Below are positions 26,646 through 36,287 of a DNA stretch of 64,000 nt, piece after piece. Every line of letters starts with the position of its first letter. Within the stretch, counting starts at the first letter, position 1. Origin of the DNA: Mycolicibacterium baixiangningiae (GTDB lineage: Bacteria > Actinomycetota > Actinomycetes > Mycobacteriales > Mycobacteriaceae). The translations under genes and the position numbers were made by a program. The notes under the pieces were generated by a model, which did not search any database, had not been told where the DNA came from, and saw only the letters and a list, made by a program, of their open reading frames with translations. The stretch covers positions 806,001 to 870,000 of the forward strand of contig NZ_CP066218.1 in assembly GCF_016313185.1 (NCBI RefSeq), in the 5' to 3' direction.

Positions 26646-27276
26646 TCACCGCACGCACCCGTCGGTGATCGTCGCCGGTCTCCGGCAGGTTCAGCTTCGT
26701 GAGGATGCTGCGCACGTGCTTTTCGACGGTGCCTTCGGTGACCCACAGCCGCCGCGCGATGCCGGCGTTCGAGCGTCCTTCGGCCATCTGCATCAGCACT
26801 TCCTGCTCGCGGGCGCTGAGCACCGCGAGCGGATCGTCCCGGCGGCGGGCCGAGACCAGTTCGTGCACCAGGGCCGGGTCGATGATCGACGCGCCCTTGG
26901 CGATGCGCTCCAGGGTGTCCACGAAGTCGGCGACATCGGTGACGCGGGTCTTGAGCAGGTAGCCGATGGAGCGTCCGGTCGCGAGCAGTTCGGTGGCGTG
27001 CTCGACCTCGACGTGCGCCGAGAGCACCAGGATCCCGGTGTCCGGGAATTCCGAGCGGATCACCCGAGCGGCGTCGAGGCCCTCGGTGGTGTGCGTGGGC
27101 GGCATCCGGATGTCGACGACGGCGAGCTGGGGCTGCGTTGCCCGCACGAGGTCGAGCAGTTCGGTGGCGTCGGCGGCCTGGCCGACGACCTCGAATCCCG
27201 AGCGGTCGAGCAGGCTGGCGAGTCCTTCGCGCAACAGCACATCGTCGTCTGCCACCACGACGCGCAGCGCACTCAT
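26623..27276 (-). CDS. NarL/LuxR-family response regulator
   Basis: The 217-residue protein has a receiver domain with acidic D10-D12, phospho-acceptor D55 (AVVDIRMPP) and K in GYLLKTRV, then a LuxR-type helix-turn-helix: LSAREQEVLMQMAEGRSNAGIA, ending with TVEKHVRSILTKLNLPETGDDHRRVRAV. It resembles mycobacterial NarL-family regulators of the 'TTEGLDAA' type. The cognate kinase is not in the window. The stop lies inside the end of the receiver-only gene on the other strand; antisense interference between the two is possible. Confidence 0.9.
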   Translation of the reverse strand: MSALRVVVADDDVLLREGLASLLDRSGFEVVGQAADATELLDLVRATQPQLAVVDIRMPPTHTTEGLDAARVIRSEFPDTGILVLSAHVEVEHATELLATGRSIGYLLKTRVTDVADFVDTLERIAKGASIIDPALVHELVSARRRDDPLAVLSAREQEVLMQMAEGRSNAGIARRLWVTEGTVEKHVRSILTKLNLPETGDDHRRVRAVITYLEAR

Positions 27277-27320
27277 GACGCGCAGCTTAACCGGCGCGGT
27301 CGCTGGGTAGCCGGTTGATC

Positions 27321-27665
27321 ATGACGACTCACGAGGCGCTCTACGAACAGTGGATCACCCGATTGTGGGCCGGGGAACCCGTCGCCGCAGAACTGGTGAC
27401 CGACGATTTCGTCGGGCACTGGCCCGATCGGGAGGTGCACGGACCCGCGGAGTTACAGGCGATCATCGACCAGACCCACGCGATGCTCTCGGACCTGACG
27501 TTCGAGATCGAGGTGGGACCGTTGATCGACGGCGATCTGGTGGCCGGGCGCTGGGTCGGCAGCGGCACCAGCGAACAGGGTCCGGCGCGCTTCACCGGCA
27601 ACGACATCCTGCGGGTGGTCGACGGCAGGTTCGCCGAGTACTGGACAGGAACGTCGACGGGCTGA
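27321..27665 (+). CDS. SnoaL/NTF2-like small protein
   Basis: From the ATG at 27321 the product has 114 residues with the cone-shaped SnoaL-like fold pattern: an N-terminal helix EALYEQWITRLWAGEP, DDFVGHWPDREVHGPAELQAII, then strands ending FTGNDILRVVDGRFAEYW. Members are polyketide cyclases, isomerases or ligand-binding proteins, so the role is open. It converges with menA, 5 bases from its stop. Confidence 0.7.
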   Translation: MTTHEALYEQWITRLWAGEPVAAELVTDDFVGHWPDREVHGPAELQAIIDQTHAMLSDLTFEIEVGPLIDGDLVAGRWVGSGTSEQGPARFTGNDILRVVDGRFAEYWTGTSTG

Positions 27666-27670
27666 CCGGC

Positions 27671-28540
27671 TCAGCCGAAGGTGAGCGCGAGCGCCACCGC
27701 GACGGCCCACACCAGCATCGTCAGCCCGGTGTCGCGCAGGACCGGGATCAGGTCTTTGCCGCCGAGGCCGCCGCGCACCGGCCGCGCCGCCCGCACGGCC
27801 AGGGGCAGCGCGACGAGGCCGGCCGCGCACCACGGTGTCGCGAGCATCAGCACCAGGGTGAGCGCGAACGCGATGAGTAGCAGCGCCTGGTAGAGCAGCC
27901 GGGTGCGGGCGTCACCGAGGCGCACGGCCAGAGTGATCTTGCCCGATTCGCGGTCGGTGGGGATGTCACGCAGATTGTTGGCGACCAGCACCGCCGACGA
28001 CAGCGCACCCATCGCGACGGCCAGCGCGAGCCCGACCCAGTCGACGCGAAGCGCCTGGGTGTACTGCGTGCCCAGCACCGCCACCAGGCCGAAGAAGACG
28101 AACACCGCGATCTCGCCGAACCCGATGTAGCCGTAGGGTTTCGACCCGCCGGTGTAGAGCCACGCGCCCGCGATGCACGCCGCGCCGACGGCGATCAGCC
28201 ACGGCGCACTGCTCACCGCGAGGACCAGACCGGCCACCGCGCCGACGGCGAGGCTGATCATCGCGGCGGTGAGCACCGCGCGCGGAGACGCCAGCTTGGC
28301 GCCCACCAGGCGCAGCGGCCCGGCCCGCACGTCGTCGGTGCCCCGGATGCCGTCGGAGTAGTCGTTGGCGTAATTCACCCCGATGATCAGCGCGACGGCG
28401 ACGACGAGCGCCAGCAGCGCCTTCCACCACACCGCACCGTCCAGCCACGCGGCCGCTCCGGTGCCGGCGATCACCGGCGAGACGGCGTTGGGCAGCGTGC
28501 GGGGGCGGGCGCCTTCGACCCATTCGGCGAAACTTGCCAC
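27671..28540 (-). CDS. menA: 1,4-dihydroxy-2-naphthoate polyprenyltransferase
   Basis: MenA attaches the polyprenyl side chain to 1,4-dihydroxy-2-naphthoate in menaquinone synthesis, at the membrane. The 289-residue product is a UbiA-family protein with about eight to nine helices. The first aspartate-rich motif is [17 protein letters not shown] near residue 75 and the second region reads [19 protein letters not shown]. The GTG at 28540 gives [17 protein letters not shown], the family start. It diverges from pnp; menE and menB lie elsewhere in the window. Confidence 0.95.
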   Translation of the reverse strand: MASFAEWVEGARPRTLPNAVSPVIAGTGAAAWLDGAVWWKALLALVVAVALIIGVNYANDYSDGIRGTDDVRAGPLRLVGAKLASPRAVLTAAMISLAVGAVAGLVLAVSSAPWLIAVGAACIAGAWLYTGGSKPYGYIGFGEIAVFVFFGLVAVLGTQYTQALRVDWVGLALAVAMGALSSAVLVANNLRDIPTDRESGKITLAVRLGDARTRLLYQALLLIAFALTLVLMLATPWCAAGLVALPLAVRAARPVRGGLGGKDLIPVLRDTGLTMLVWAVAVALALTFG

Positions 28541-28595
28541 GGGCGCAATCGTCGCACGGCGGGCGTCACCCCTCTCTCACCGCGGCGGAATCCGG

Positions 28596-29390
28596 ATGGT
28601 CGACAATGGGCGGATGCTTGGAGTGATCGGCGGAAGCGGCTTCTATTCGTTCTTCGGCCCGGATGCGCGCAGCGTCAGTCTCGACACCCCCTACGGCGCC
28701 CCGAGCGCGCCGATCACGGTCGGCGCCGTCGGTGCGCACGAGGTGGCGTTCCTGCCCCGGCACGGCGTCGACCACGAGTACTCCCCGCACACCGTGCCGT
28801 ACCGAGCCAACATGTGGGCGTTGCGCGCGCTGGGCGTGCGGCGGATCTTCGGGCCGTGCGCGGTGGGCAGCCTGACGCCCGAGCTCGGCCCGGGCTCGAT
28901 GGTGGTGCCCGATCAGCTCGTGGATCGCACGAGTGGGCGTGCCGACACCTACTTCGATTCCGGCGGCGTGCACGTCAGTTTCGCCGATCCGTATTGCCCC
29001 TCGCTGCGCGCGGCGGCCACCGGACTGCCCGGTGTCGTCGACGGCGGCACGATGGTGGTCATCCAGGGCCCGCGGTTCTCCACCCGCGCGGAGAGCAAGT
29101 GGTTCGCCAACCAGGGTTTCACGCTGGTCAACATGACCGGTCACCCGGAGGCCGTGCTGGCTCGTGAGCTTGAGATGTGTTATGCCGCAATCGCACTGGT
29201 GACCGATCTGGATGCGGGTATCGATAGCGGAACGGCGGTCCGGGCTGTTGATGTCTTCGCCGAGTTCCAGCGCAACCTCGTACCGTTCAAGAAGCTGGTG
29301 TTCGAGGCGATCGACCAGGTGGCCGTCGAGCGGACGTGTGCGCACTGTCTGCCGCACGACGGGGTGACGCTGCCGATCGAGTTGCCGTGA
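28596..29390 (+). CDS. pnp: S-methyl-5'-thioadenosine/purine nucleoside phosphorylase
   Basis: The 264-residue protein (ATG 28596; ATG 28614 is the alternative) is an MTAP/PNP family phosphorylase that splits methylthioadenosine or a purine nucleoside with phosphate. Visible are LGVIGGSGFY, FLPRHGVDHEYSPH, YRANMWALRALGV, VVIQGPRFSTRAES and NMTGHPEAVLARELEMCY. It corresponds to Rv0535. Its stop overlaps the GTG of the next SDR gene (GTGA), so the two are coupled. Confidence 0.92.
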   Translation: MVDNGRMLGVIGGSGFYSFFGPDARSVSLDTPYGAPSAPITVGAVGAHEVAFLPRHGVDHEYSPHTVPYRANMWALRALGVRRIFGPCAVGSLTPELGPGSMVVPDQLVDRTSGRADTYFDSGGVHVSFADPYCPSLRAAATGLPGVVDGGTMVVIQGPRFSTRAESKWFANQGFTLVNMTGHPEAVLARELEMCYAAIALVTDLDAGIDSGTAVRAVDVFAEFQRNLVPFKKLVFEAIDQVAVERTCAHCLPHDGVTLPIELP

Positions 29391-30418
29391 GGGTGCTGCT
29401 GACCGGGGCGGCCGGGTTCATCGGCTCCCGGGTGCGCGCGGCGCTGGAAGGAGCGGGCCACGACGTCGTCGCCGTCGACGCGATGCTGCCCGCGGCGCAC
29501 GGCCGGGGTGCGCAGGCCCCTGCGCAGACACACCTCGTCGACGTCCGTGACGCCGCCGCGCTGGCCCCACTGCTCGACGGTGTCGACGTGGTCTGCCATC
29601 AGGCCGCGGTGGTCGGTGCCGGGGTCAACGCGGCCGACGCGCCGTCGTACGGCAGCCACAACGACTACGGCACCACCGTGCTGCTCGCCGAGATGTTCGC
29701 CGCGGGCTGCCGAAAACTGGTGCTGGCGTCGTCGATGGTGGTCTACGGCCAGGGCCGGTTCGACTGTCCCGAACACGGCCCCGTCGACCCCTTGCCGCGT
29801 ACCCGCACCGATCTGGACGCCGGTGTGTTCGAGCACCGCTGCCCGGTGTGTGGTGCGGAACTGCAGTGGCGGCTGGTTGGCGAGGATGAGCCGCTACGCC
29901 CCCGAAGCCTCTACGCGGCAAGTAAAGTCGCGCAGGAGCACTACGCGCTGGCTTGGAGTGACGCTGTCGGAGGCTCCGTCGTGGCGCTGCGCTACCACAA
30001 CGTCTACGGCCCCCACATGCCTCGCGACACCCCCTACAGCGGGGTCGCGGCGATCTTCCGGTCCGAACTCGAGAACGGCGACGTGCCGAGGGTTTTCGAG
30101 GACGGCGGGCAGATGCGCGACTTCGTCCACGTCGACGACGTCGCGGCGGCCAACCTGGCCGCGGTCGAGGCGCGGGTTGCGGGGTTCGAGGCCTTCAACG
30201 TGTGCTCCGGCCGGCCGATCTCCATCATCGAGGTCGCCACCGAACTGTGCGATATCCGCGGCGCCGCAGCACCATTGGTCACCGGACAGTACCGCAGCGG
30301 CGACGTGCGCCACATCGTCGCCTCGCCGCTGCGGGCGGCCGAGGAGTTGGGTTTCCGGGCCGCGGTTGACCCGCGGGACGGGTTGCGGGAATTCGCTTAC
30401 GCGCCGTTGCGGATGTGA
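29387..30418 (+). CDS. galE3: NAD-dependent epimerase/dehydratase with Cys/His insertion (GalE3-like)
   Basis: The 343-residue extended SDR has a canonical Rossmann motif VLLTGAAGFIGSRV, SSMVVYGQG, and the catalytic pair in SLYAASKVAQEHYALAW (YxxxK). It ends with the epimerase-type CSGRPISIIEV. Between VVYGQG and YAASK there is an insertion with C-x2-H (CPEH) and C-x2-C (CPVC), a possible zinc-binding knuckle. It probably modifies a nucleotide sugar for cell-wall glycans. It is the Rv0536 equivalent and is coupled to pnp. Confidence 0.85.
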   Translation: MRVLLTGAAGFIGSRVRAALEGAGHDVVAVDAMLPAAHGRGAQAPAQTHLVDVRDAAALAPLLDGVDVVCHQAAVVGAGVNAADAPSYGSHNDYGTTVLLAEMFAAGCRKLVLASSMVVYGQGRFDCPEHGPVDPLPRTRTDLDAGVFEHRCPVCGAELQWRLVGEDEPLRPRSLYAASKVAQEHYALAWSDAVGGSVVALRYHNVYGPHMPRDTPYSGVAAIFRSELENGDVPRVFEDGGQMRDFVHVDDVAAANLAAVEARVAGFEAFNVCSGRPISIIEVATELCDIRGAAAPLVTGQYRSGDVRHIVASPLRAAEELGFRAAVDPRDGLREFAYAPLRM

Positions 30419-30419
30419 T

Positions 30420-31247
30420 GTGCGCCGCTGGACACGCATCCTGGTTATCGTCGTCCTCGTGGCGACAGGAGCGTTGGCGCTGCTGTGGACACAGCAGCGC
30501 CGGTTGATCTACTTCCCCGCACCGGGTCCCGTGCCGTCGGCGACCGCGGTGTGGTCCGGCGCGCGCGATGTCGTGGTGCGCACCGCCGACGGTGTGGATC
30601 TCGGCGCCTGGTTCTTTCCGGCCGCCGAGCGAGGGCCGGCGGCAGTCGTGTTCAACGGCAACGGTGGCGACCGGTCGATGCGTGCGGCGCTGGCCCTGGC
30701 GCTGCGACGGACGGGGCTGTCGGTCCTGCTGTTCGACTACCGCGGCTTCGGCGGCAATCCGGGCCGACCCAGCGAGGAGGGGTTGGCCGCCGACGCCCGC
30801 GCGGCCCGCGACTGGTTGGCCGCGCAACCGGAGGTCGACCCGGGCCGTCTGGTGTACTTCGGCGAATCGTTGGGCGGCGCAGTCGCGGTGCGTCTCGCCG
30901 TCGAACGACCGCCCGCCGCGTTGATACTGCGGTCGCCGTTCACCTCACTGCCCGACGTGGGCGCGGTGCACTACCCGTGGTTACCGGTGCGGCGGTTGCT
31001 GATCGACCGCTACCCGTCGATCGACCGGATCGCGGGGGTGGATGCTCCGCTGTTGGTGATCGCGGGGGACCGTGACGACATCGTCCCGATCGAGCTCAGC
31101 CGGCGGCTGTTCGACGCCGCGGCCGAACCCAAGGAGTTCGTGCTCGTACCGGGTGCCGGGCACAACGACCCGGTGATGCTCGACGGGCGGCTGATGATCG
31201 AGGGGATCGACCGATTCCTCGGGCACACCTCGGTGCTGGGCCCGTAG
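30420..31247 (+). CDS. Membrane-anchored alpha/beta hydrolase (ABHD13/Bem46-like)
   Basis: From the GTG at 30420, which overlaps the preceding gene's last codons by no coding base, the product has 275 residues. An N-terminal helix (RILVIVVLVATGALALLW) anchors it. The hydrolase core has the nucleophile elbow YFGESLGGAVAV, the acid in AGDRDDIVP and the histidine in VPGAGHNDP. Oxyanion text NGNGGDRSM follows strand 3. It is likely a serine hydrolase acting on an ester or peptide outside the membrane or at its face; the substrate is unknown. Confidence 0.85.
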   Translation: MRRWTRILVIVVLVATGALALLWTQQRRLIYFPAPGPVPSATAVWSGARDVVVRTADGVDLGAWFFPAAERGPAAVVFNGNGGDRSMRAALALALRRTGLSVLLFDYRGFGGNPGRPSEEGLAADARAARDWLAAQPEVDPGRLVYFGESLGGAVAVRLAVERPPAALILRSPFTSLPDVGAVHYPWLPVRRLLIDRYPSIDRIAGVDAPLLVIAGDRDDIVPIELSRRLFDAAAEPKEFVLVPGAGHNDPVMLDGRLMIEGIDRFLGHTSVLGP

Positions 31248-31267
31248 CGCGGGGCGATACTGACTGC

Positions 31268-32383
31268 GTGAAAACCGGCATATGTGAACAGTTCGGCATC
31301 GACTTCCCGCTCTTCGCGTTCAGCCACTGCCGCGACGTCGTCGCCGCGGTGACGAACGCCGGCGGTTTCGGGGTGCTGGGGGCGACCGCCTACACCCCCG
31401 AGCAGCTGGACCGGGAACTCAGCTGGATCGACGCGCAGGTCGGCGGTAAGCCGTACGGCGCGGACATCATCGTGCCGGCCAAGTTCGAGGGCAAGGGCGA
31501 GAACCTCTCGCGCGGTCAGCTGGTCGACCGGATCCCTGCCGAGTACCGCGATTTCGTCACCCAGCTGCTCGCCGACCACGACATCGAGCTCGACGCCGCG
31601 CCGCGCCTCGGCGGGTCGTCGCTGTCCGGTGACACCGGCCGCGAACTGCTCGACGTCGCGATGAGCCACCCGATCAAGCTGATCGCCAACGCGCTCGGCG
31701 TCCCGCCGGACTACATGATCGAGGCGGGCCGCGAACGCGGTGTGCCGGTCGCCGCGCTCGTCGGCGCGCGTGAACACGCCGTCAAGCAGGTCGCCGCCGG
31801 CGTCGACCTGATCATCGCGCAGGGCACCGAGGCGGGCGGGCACTGCGGCGAGGTCTCGACGCTGGTGCTCATCCCCGAAGTGATCGAAGCCGTCGAAGCA
31901 AGGGTGCCGGTGCTCGCCGCGGGTGGCATCGTCACCGGCAGACAGATGGCGGCGACGGTCGCGATGGGGGCCGACGGGGCGTGGACGGGTTCAGTGTGGC
32001 TGACCACCGAGGAGGCCGAGACCGCGCCGCACACAGTGCAGAAGATGCTTGCCGCCACGTCGCGGGACGCGGTGCGCTCGGCGGGCCGCACCGGTAAGCC
32101 GGCTCGCCAGCTCCGGTCGGACTGGACCGACGCGTGGGCGCCGCGGGGGAGCATGCCGCCACTGCCGTTGCCGCTGCAGAACATGCTCGTCGAACCGCTG
32201 CTGCGCCGTGTGGATGTGCTTGCCGCGCAGGGCCATCCAGGCGCGCAGGCGTTGGCGACCTACTTCGTCGGCCAGGGTGTCGGCCTGATGGACAAGGTGA
32301 AGCCGGCACGCGAGGTCGTCCGCGAATTCATCGAGGACTATCTGGCCGCCGCCGAACGGCTGGGCGACTCGCTGCCCGACTGA
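31268..32383 (+). CDS. Nitronate monooxygenase-type NAD(P)H-flavin oxidoreductase
   Basis: The 371-residue protein is a TIM-barrel flavoprotein of the 2-nitropropane dioxygenase family. It begins with the family word EQFGIDFPLFAFSH, has GGFGVLGATAYTPEQLD, and the FMN/active-site segment AQGTEAGGHCGEVST with the candidate catalytic histidine, then AAGGIVTGRQMAA. It may oxidise nitronates or act as an enoyl reductase-like enzyme. It stands alone, 20 bases after the hydrolase gene and 51 before ndh. Confidence 0.85.
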   Translation: MKTGICEQFGIDFPLFAFSHCRDVVAAVTNAGGFGVLGATAYTPEQLDRELSWIDAQVGGKPYGADIIVPAKFEGKGENLSRGQLVDRIPAEYRDFVTQLLADHDIELDAAPRLGGSSLSGDTGRELLDVAMSHPIKLIANALGVPPDYMIEAGRERGVPVAALVGAREHAVKQVAAGVDLIIAQGTEAGGHCGEVSTLVLIPEVIEAVEARVPVLAAGGIVTGRQMAATVAMGADGAWTGSVWLTTEEAETAPHTVQKMLAATSRDAVRSAGRTGKPARQLRSDWTDAWAPRGSMPPLPLPLQNMLVEPLLRRVDVLAAQGHPGAQALATYFVGQGVGLMDKVKPAREVVREFIEDYLAAAERLGDSLPD

Positions 32384-32434
32384 CGGGCAGGTGTCCGCTT
32401 CGCGGTCGAGGTGTCGGGGAATAGCGTTGTGGTG

Positions 32435-33823
32435 ATGAGTCGTGAAAGACCTCGGGTACTGATCATCGGCGGCGGGTTCGGCGGCTTGTTCTGCGCGCGG
32501 CGGTTGTCCCGCGTCGACGTGGACGTCACCCTCCTGGACCGCGCCGCCGGGCACCTGTTCCAGCCGCTGCTGTACCAGTGCGCCACGGGCAAGTTGAGCA
32601 TCGGACACATCAGCCGTTCGTTACGCGAGGAGTTCGCGGGCCACCGCAACATCAGGACGCTGTTGGGTGAGGCCGTCGAACTCGATCCGGTCGCCCGTTC
32701 TGTCACCGTGCTGCGGCCGGACGAGACCACGTTCACCATCGATTACGACGTGTTGATCCTCGCCGCCGGGATGCGGCAGTCCTACCTCGGCAACGAGCAT
32801 TTCGCCCAGTGGGCCCCGGGCATGAAGACCCTCGACGACGCACTCGACATCCGACAGCGCCTGTTCACCGCATTCGAGATCGCCGAGACCCTGCCGCCGG
32901 GACCGGAACGGACCAGTTGGCTGACCTTCGCGGTGGCAGGTGGCGGCCCCACCGGGGTGGAACTGGCCGGCCAGATCCGTGAGGTGGCCACCCGCACGCT
33001 GGCGAAGGAGTTCCACAGCATCGAACCGGAAGAGGCCAGGGTGCTGCTCTTCGACGGCGGCGACCGGGTGCTGAAGAGCTTCGCACCCGACCTCGCGCTG
33101 AAAGCCAACGACACCTTGCGAGACCTCGGTGTCGAGTTGCATTTCGGGGTGCATGTGACGGACGTGGACCGCGACGGCATCGCCGTCACACCGAAGAAGG
33201 GCGGCCCCGAGGAGCGGTTCGCGACACGGACCGTGCTGTGGACCGCCGGTGTGGAGGCCGTCCCCTTCGCCCGCCACGTCGCGCAGGTCCTCGGCGCGGA
33301 GACCGACCGCGCCGGTCGGATCGCGGTCGAACCGGACCTGACCGTCGCCGGACACCCCGAGATCTTCGTCATCGGTGATCTGGCCGGACGTGACAAGCTG
33401 CCCGGCGTCGCGGAGAACGCGATGCAGGGCGGCCTTCACGCTGCTGCCTGCATCCGCCGTGACCTCGCGGGTCGGTCCCGACGTCCCTACCGGTACCGCG
33501 ATCTCGGGTCTGCCGCCTACATCAGCCACGGGCACGCACTCCTGCAGGTCGGGCCTGTTCGCCTCTCCGGATACGCGGGGTGGGTGGCGTGGGGGCTGTT
33601 GCACATCGCCTTCCTCACCGGAGTCAGCAATCGCATCAGCACGGTCGCCACCTGGCTGGCGTCGATAGCCCGCGCCGACCGCTACCACCGGGCGTTCATG
33701 CTCGGCGCCGCGGACCGGCACGCCGAGCGGTACACGTATTCATCGTGGGATCTGCCGGACCCCGCACCGGAAGACCGAGGTGCCTCGACGCAACCGGGCT
33801 CAGTCGTCGACGGCCAGCGGTAA
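32435..33823 (+). CDS. Type II NADH:quinone oxidoreductase
   Basis: From the ATG at 32435 (a GTG at 32411 would add eight residues) the product has 462 residues. Two Rossmann folds are visible: [12 protein letters not shown] at the N-terminus (FAD) and [14 protein letters not shown] near residue 170 (NADH), plus FVIGDLAG for flavin contact. The C-terminal amphipathic part ([16 protein letters not shown]) would bind the membrane. It feeds electrons from NADH to menaquinone without proton pumping. It converges with the histidine kinase gene, overlapping it by 24 bases. Confidence 0.9.
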   Translation: MSRERPRVLIIGGGFGGLFCARRLSRVDVDVTLLDRAAGHLFQPLLYQCATGKLSIGHISRSLREEFAGHRNIRTLLGEAVELDPVARSVTVLRPDETTFTIDYDVLILAAGMRQSYLGNEHFAQWAPGMKTLDDALDIRQRLFTAFEIAETLPPGPERTSWLTFAVAGGGPTGVELAGQIREVATRTLAKEFHSIEPEEARVLLFDGGDRVLKSFAPDLALKANDTLRDLGVELHFGVHVTDVDRDGIAVTPKKGGPEERFATRTVLWTAGVEAVPFARHVAQVLGAETDRAGRIAVEPDLTVAGHPEIFVIGDLAGRDKLPGVAENAMQGGLHAAACIRRDLAGRSRRPYRYRDLGSAAYISHGHALLQVGPVRLSGYAGWVAWGLLHIAFLTGVSNRISTVATWLASIARADRYHRAFMLGAADRHAERYTYSSWDLPDPAPEDRGASTQPGSVVDGQR

Positions 33824-34852
33824 CCGCACCTCGAAGCGGGCCCCGGTGTCGAGGTTGTGCGCCGAGAGGGTGCCGCGGTGGGCTTGCACCAGGCCGGCCG
33901 CGATCGCCAGTCCCAACCCGGACCCACTGGGCAGTGACGAATCGTCGCGCGGCACCCGGTCGTTCGATCCGCGGTAGGCGACGTCGAACACCCGCGGCAG
34001 GTCGGCCTCGTCGATGCCGACCCCGGTGTCGTCGACACGGGCCCATGCCACGTCCTCGTCGGAGCCGAGCGCCAACTGCACGCGGCCGCCCTCCGGGGTG
34101 TGCGCGATGGCGTTGGCGACCAGGTTGGACAGCACCCGCACCAGCGCGCGATCGCTACCGAGCACTCGCACGGGTTTGTCGGGCAGTTCGGCGCGCAGCA
34201 GCACGCCCGCGCGTTCGGCGGCGATCCGGTGCGCGGCCAGCACGTCGTCGACCACTTCGTCGAGGGCGACCCGGTCGAAGGTCGGCTGGACCGCGCCTGC
34301 GTTGATCTTGCTCATCTCGAACAGGTCGTCGACCATCTCCGACAGGCGGATCGACTCCTGTTCGATGTGCTTGGCGTGGGCGCGCACCTCGTCCCCGCCG
34401 ACCAGACCGTCGGCGATGGCCTCCGACACCGCCCGGATCCCGGCCAGCGGTGTGCGCAGATCGTGGCTGACGAACGCGACCAGTTGCCGGCGCGACATCT
34501 CGGCGGCCCGCTCGGAGTCGCGGATCTCCTGTTCCCACACCGTGCGGCGAGCCTGGTAGCGGCCGAGCATCACCGCGCCGGGAATGGTGACCACCGCGAC
34601 GACCACCAGCACGACGGCGATCGGCTCGAAGGTCTGGGTGATCATGAAGCCGCTCGCGCCCAGCACGCCGGTGAAGGTGGCCAGTACGGGGATCAGCACC
34701 AGCACGACCATGCTGACCGCCAGCGACCACGTCCGGGCCAGCCGGATGATCAGCGCACCGGCCAGCACCACGGGTATCGAACAGGCCAGCGCCCAGGCGC
34801 CGATCTCCCAGAGGTCAGTTGTCGGCACCGGTGCTCTGGCCTTCACGAGCAC
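33800..34852 (-). CDS. Sensor histidine kinase with short membrane sensor
   Basis: The 350-residue kinase has three N-terminal hydrophobic helices (about residues 15-37, 42-62 and 73-96) and almost no external domain, so it may sense within the membrane. The phospho-acceptor is H130 in [12 protein letters not shown]; the N box is [13 protein letters not shown]1 is VDDTGVGI and G2 is [11 protein letters not shown]. The GTG at 34852 overlaps the upstream response regulator gene by 38 bases; the GTG at 34828 would reduce this to 14. Kinase and regulator form an operon. Its signal is unknown. Confidence 0.92.
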   Translation of the reverse strand: MLVKARAPVPTTDLWEIGAWALACSIPVVLAGALIIRLARTWSLAVSMVVLVLIPVLATFTGVLGASGFMITQTFEPIAVVLVVVAVVTIPGAVMLGRYQARRTVWEQEIRDSERAAEMSRRQLVAFVSHDLRTPLAGIRAVSEAIADGLVGGDEVRAHAKHIEQESIRLSEMVDDLFEMSKINAGAVQPTFDRVALDEVVDDVLAAHRIAAERAGVLLRAELPDKPVRVLGSDRALVRVLSNLVANAIAHTPEGGRVQLALGSDEDVAWARVDDTGVGIDEADLPRVFDVAYRGSNDRVPRDDSSLPSGSGLGLAIAAGLVQAHRGTLSAHNLDTGARFEVRLPLAVDD

Positions 34853-35528
34853 CGGGGGCGTCGCTCCACATGTAGCCGCGGCCCCACACCGTCTGCACCC
34901 GGTGCTGATCGCCCAGCTTCGAGCGCAACCTCTTGACGTGCACAGTCACGGTGGACAGATCACCGAAATCCCACCGCCATACCTGTTTGAGCAGCTCTTC
35001 GCGGGTGAAGACGGTGTCGGCGTGGGTGATGAAGAAGAGCAGCAGATCGAATTCGCGGTTGGTCAGGCTGACCGGCTGGCGGTCGACGGTCACCGACCGC
35101 GCGGCCGCGGAGATCGTGAGGGCGCCGACCTGCAGGTCGACCTGTGCCGCCCCGACCGGAGCGGGTGCGCGGCGCAACACCGAGCGCACGCGCAGCGCGA
35201 GTTCGCGGGGGCTGAACGGTTTGGTCAGGTAGTCGTCGGCGCCGGCTTCCAGACCGGCGATGCGGTCGTCTTCCTCGCCGAGTGCGGTCAGCAGGATGAC
35301 CGGGACGGCGTGGTCGCCCCGCTGGCGCAGGGTCCGGCACAGCGTCAAGCCGTCGGGTCCGGGCATCATCACGTCGAGCACCGCCACGTCGATCCGCTCG
35401 GTGCCGAGCAGTCGCAGCGCTTCGGTGCCGTTGCGTGCGATCGCCACTTCGAGGCCGTCGCGCTCCAGGTAGCGGCGCACGACGTCGCGGACGACGGTGT
35501 CGTCATCGGCGATCAGCACCCGTGTCAC
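34815..35528 (-). CDS. OmpR/PhoB-family response regulator
   Basis: The 237-residue protein has a receiver domain (acidic D8-D10, phospho-acceptor in [14 protein letters not shown] in [11 protein letters not shown]) and a C-terminal winged helix: [35 protein letters not shown] and VWGRGYMW. It is the partner of the histidine kinase that overlaps its 3' end. The promoter region holds an 11-base-spaced TCAC repeat that could be its own binding site. Confidence 0.93.
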   Translation of the reverse strand: MTRVLIADDDTVVRDVVRRYLERDGLEVAIARNGTEALRLLGTERIDVAVLDVMMPGPDGLTLCRTLRQRGDHAVPVILLTALGEEDDRIAGLEAGADDYLTKPFSPRELALRVRSVLRRAPAPVGAAQVDLQVGALTISAAARSVTVDRQPVSLTNREFDLLLFFITHADTVFTREELLKQVWRWDFGDLSTVTVHVKRLRSKLGDQHRVQTVWGRGYMWSDAPGAREGQSTGADN

Positions 35529-35570
35529 CCTTTCGAGGTTAGCCGCCGGCGCCCGCTACCTGCGCCGATG

Positions 35571-35585
35571 TCACGGATTCGTCAC
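35571..35585 (-). promoter_or_regulatory. Direct-repeat box upstream of the response regulator
   Basis: TCAC occurs at 35571-35574 and again at 35582-35585, an 11-base step typical of OmpR/PhoB-family binding sites (TCACGGATTCG-TCACTG). It lies 43 bases upstream of the regulator start, so it may be autoregulatory. Confidence 0.35.
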
Positions 35586-35630
35586 TGTTGCCCCAGGTCG
35601 CTCCTGGCGGGCGTGGTTAGCCTCGTGCTC

Positions 35631-36287
35631 ATGCCCGAAAGTCCCGTGACGGTGATACTGCCGTGCCTCGACGAAGCGGCGTCCCTGCCGGCGGTGCTCG
35701 CCGCACTCCCCGCCGGTTATCGGGCCCTGGTGGTGGACAACAACAGCACCGACGGCACCGCGGAGGTGGCGCGCCGCCACGGCGCCGACGTCGTGCACGA
35801 GGCGCACCCCGGCTACGGCTCCGCGGTCCACGCGGGTGTGGTTGCGGCGGCCACCCCGGTGGTCGCGGTGCTCGATGCCGACGGTTCGCTCGACCCGCGG
35901 GAACTGCCCGCTCTGGTGGCCGAACTCGACCGGGGCGCGGACCTGGCGGTCGGTCGGCGGCGGGCGGTGCCCGGGTTGCGCTGGCCATGGCATGCCCGCC
36001 TCGGCACCGCGGCGGTGTGCTGGCGGCTGCGCCGGCGGCACGGTCTGCCGGTCCATGACATCGCACCGATGCGGGTGGTCCGCCGTGCTGATCTGCTCGC
36101 GCTCGGGGTTGCCGACCGCCGATCCGGGTATCCACTCGAACTGTTGGTTCGCGCGGCCGCGGCGGGCTGGCACGTCGTGGAACGCGACGTCACCTACGGC
36201 CCGCGCACCGGCGGGAAGTCGAAGGTCAGCGGCTCGTTACGCGGCAGCGTGGTGGCCGCGCTGGACTTCTGGCGGGTGATCGAGTGA
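35631..36287 (+). CDS. Family 2 glycosyltransferase
   Basis: From the ATG at 35631 the product has 218 residues. It begins with the GT-A nucleotide-sugar fold: TVILPCLDEAASLPAVLA, VVDNNSTDGTAEVA, HPGYGSAVHAGV and the DxD-like VLDADGSLDP. A conserved C-terminal piece reads PMRVVRRADLLAL and TYGPRTGGKSKVSGSLRG. It resembles dolichyl-phosphate-mannose synthase-like transferases (Rv0539) but lacks membrane helices. It is coupled to the DUF2064 gene through a GTGA overlap. Donor and acceptor are unknown. Confidence 0.88.
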   Translation: MPESPVTVILPCLDEAASLPAVLAALPAGYRALVVDNNSTDGTAEVARRHGADVVHEAHPGYGSAVHAGVVAAATPVVAVLDADGSLDPRELPALVAELDRGADLAVGRRRAVPGLRWPWHARLGTAAVCWRLRRRHGLPVHDIAPMRVVRRADLLALGVADRRSGYPLELLVRAAAAGWHVVERDVTYGPRTGGKSKVSGSLRGSVVAALDFWRVIE

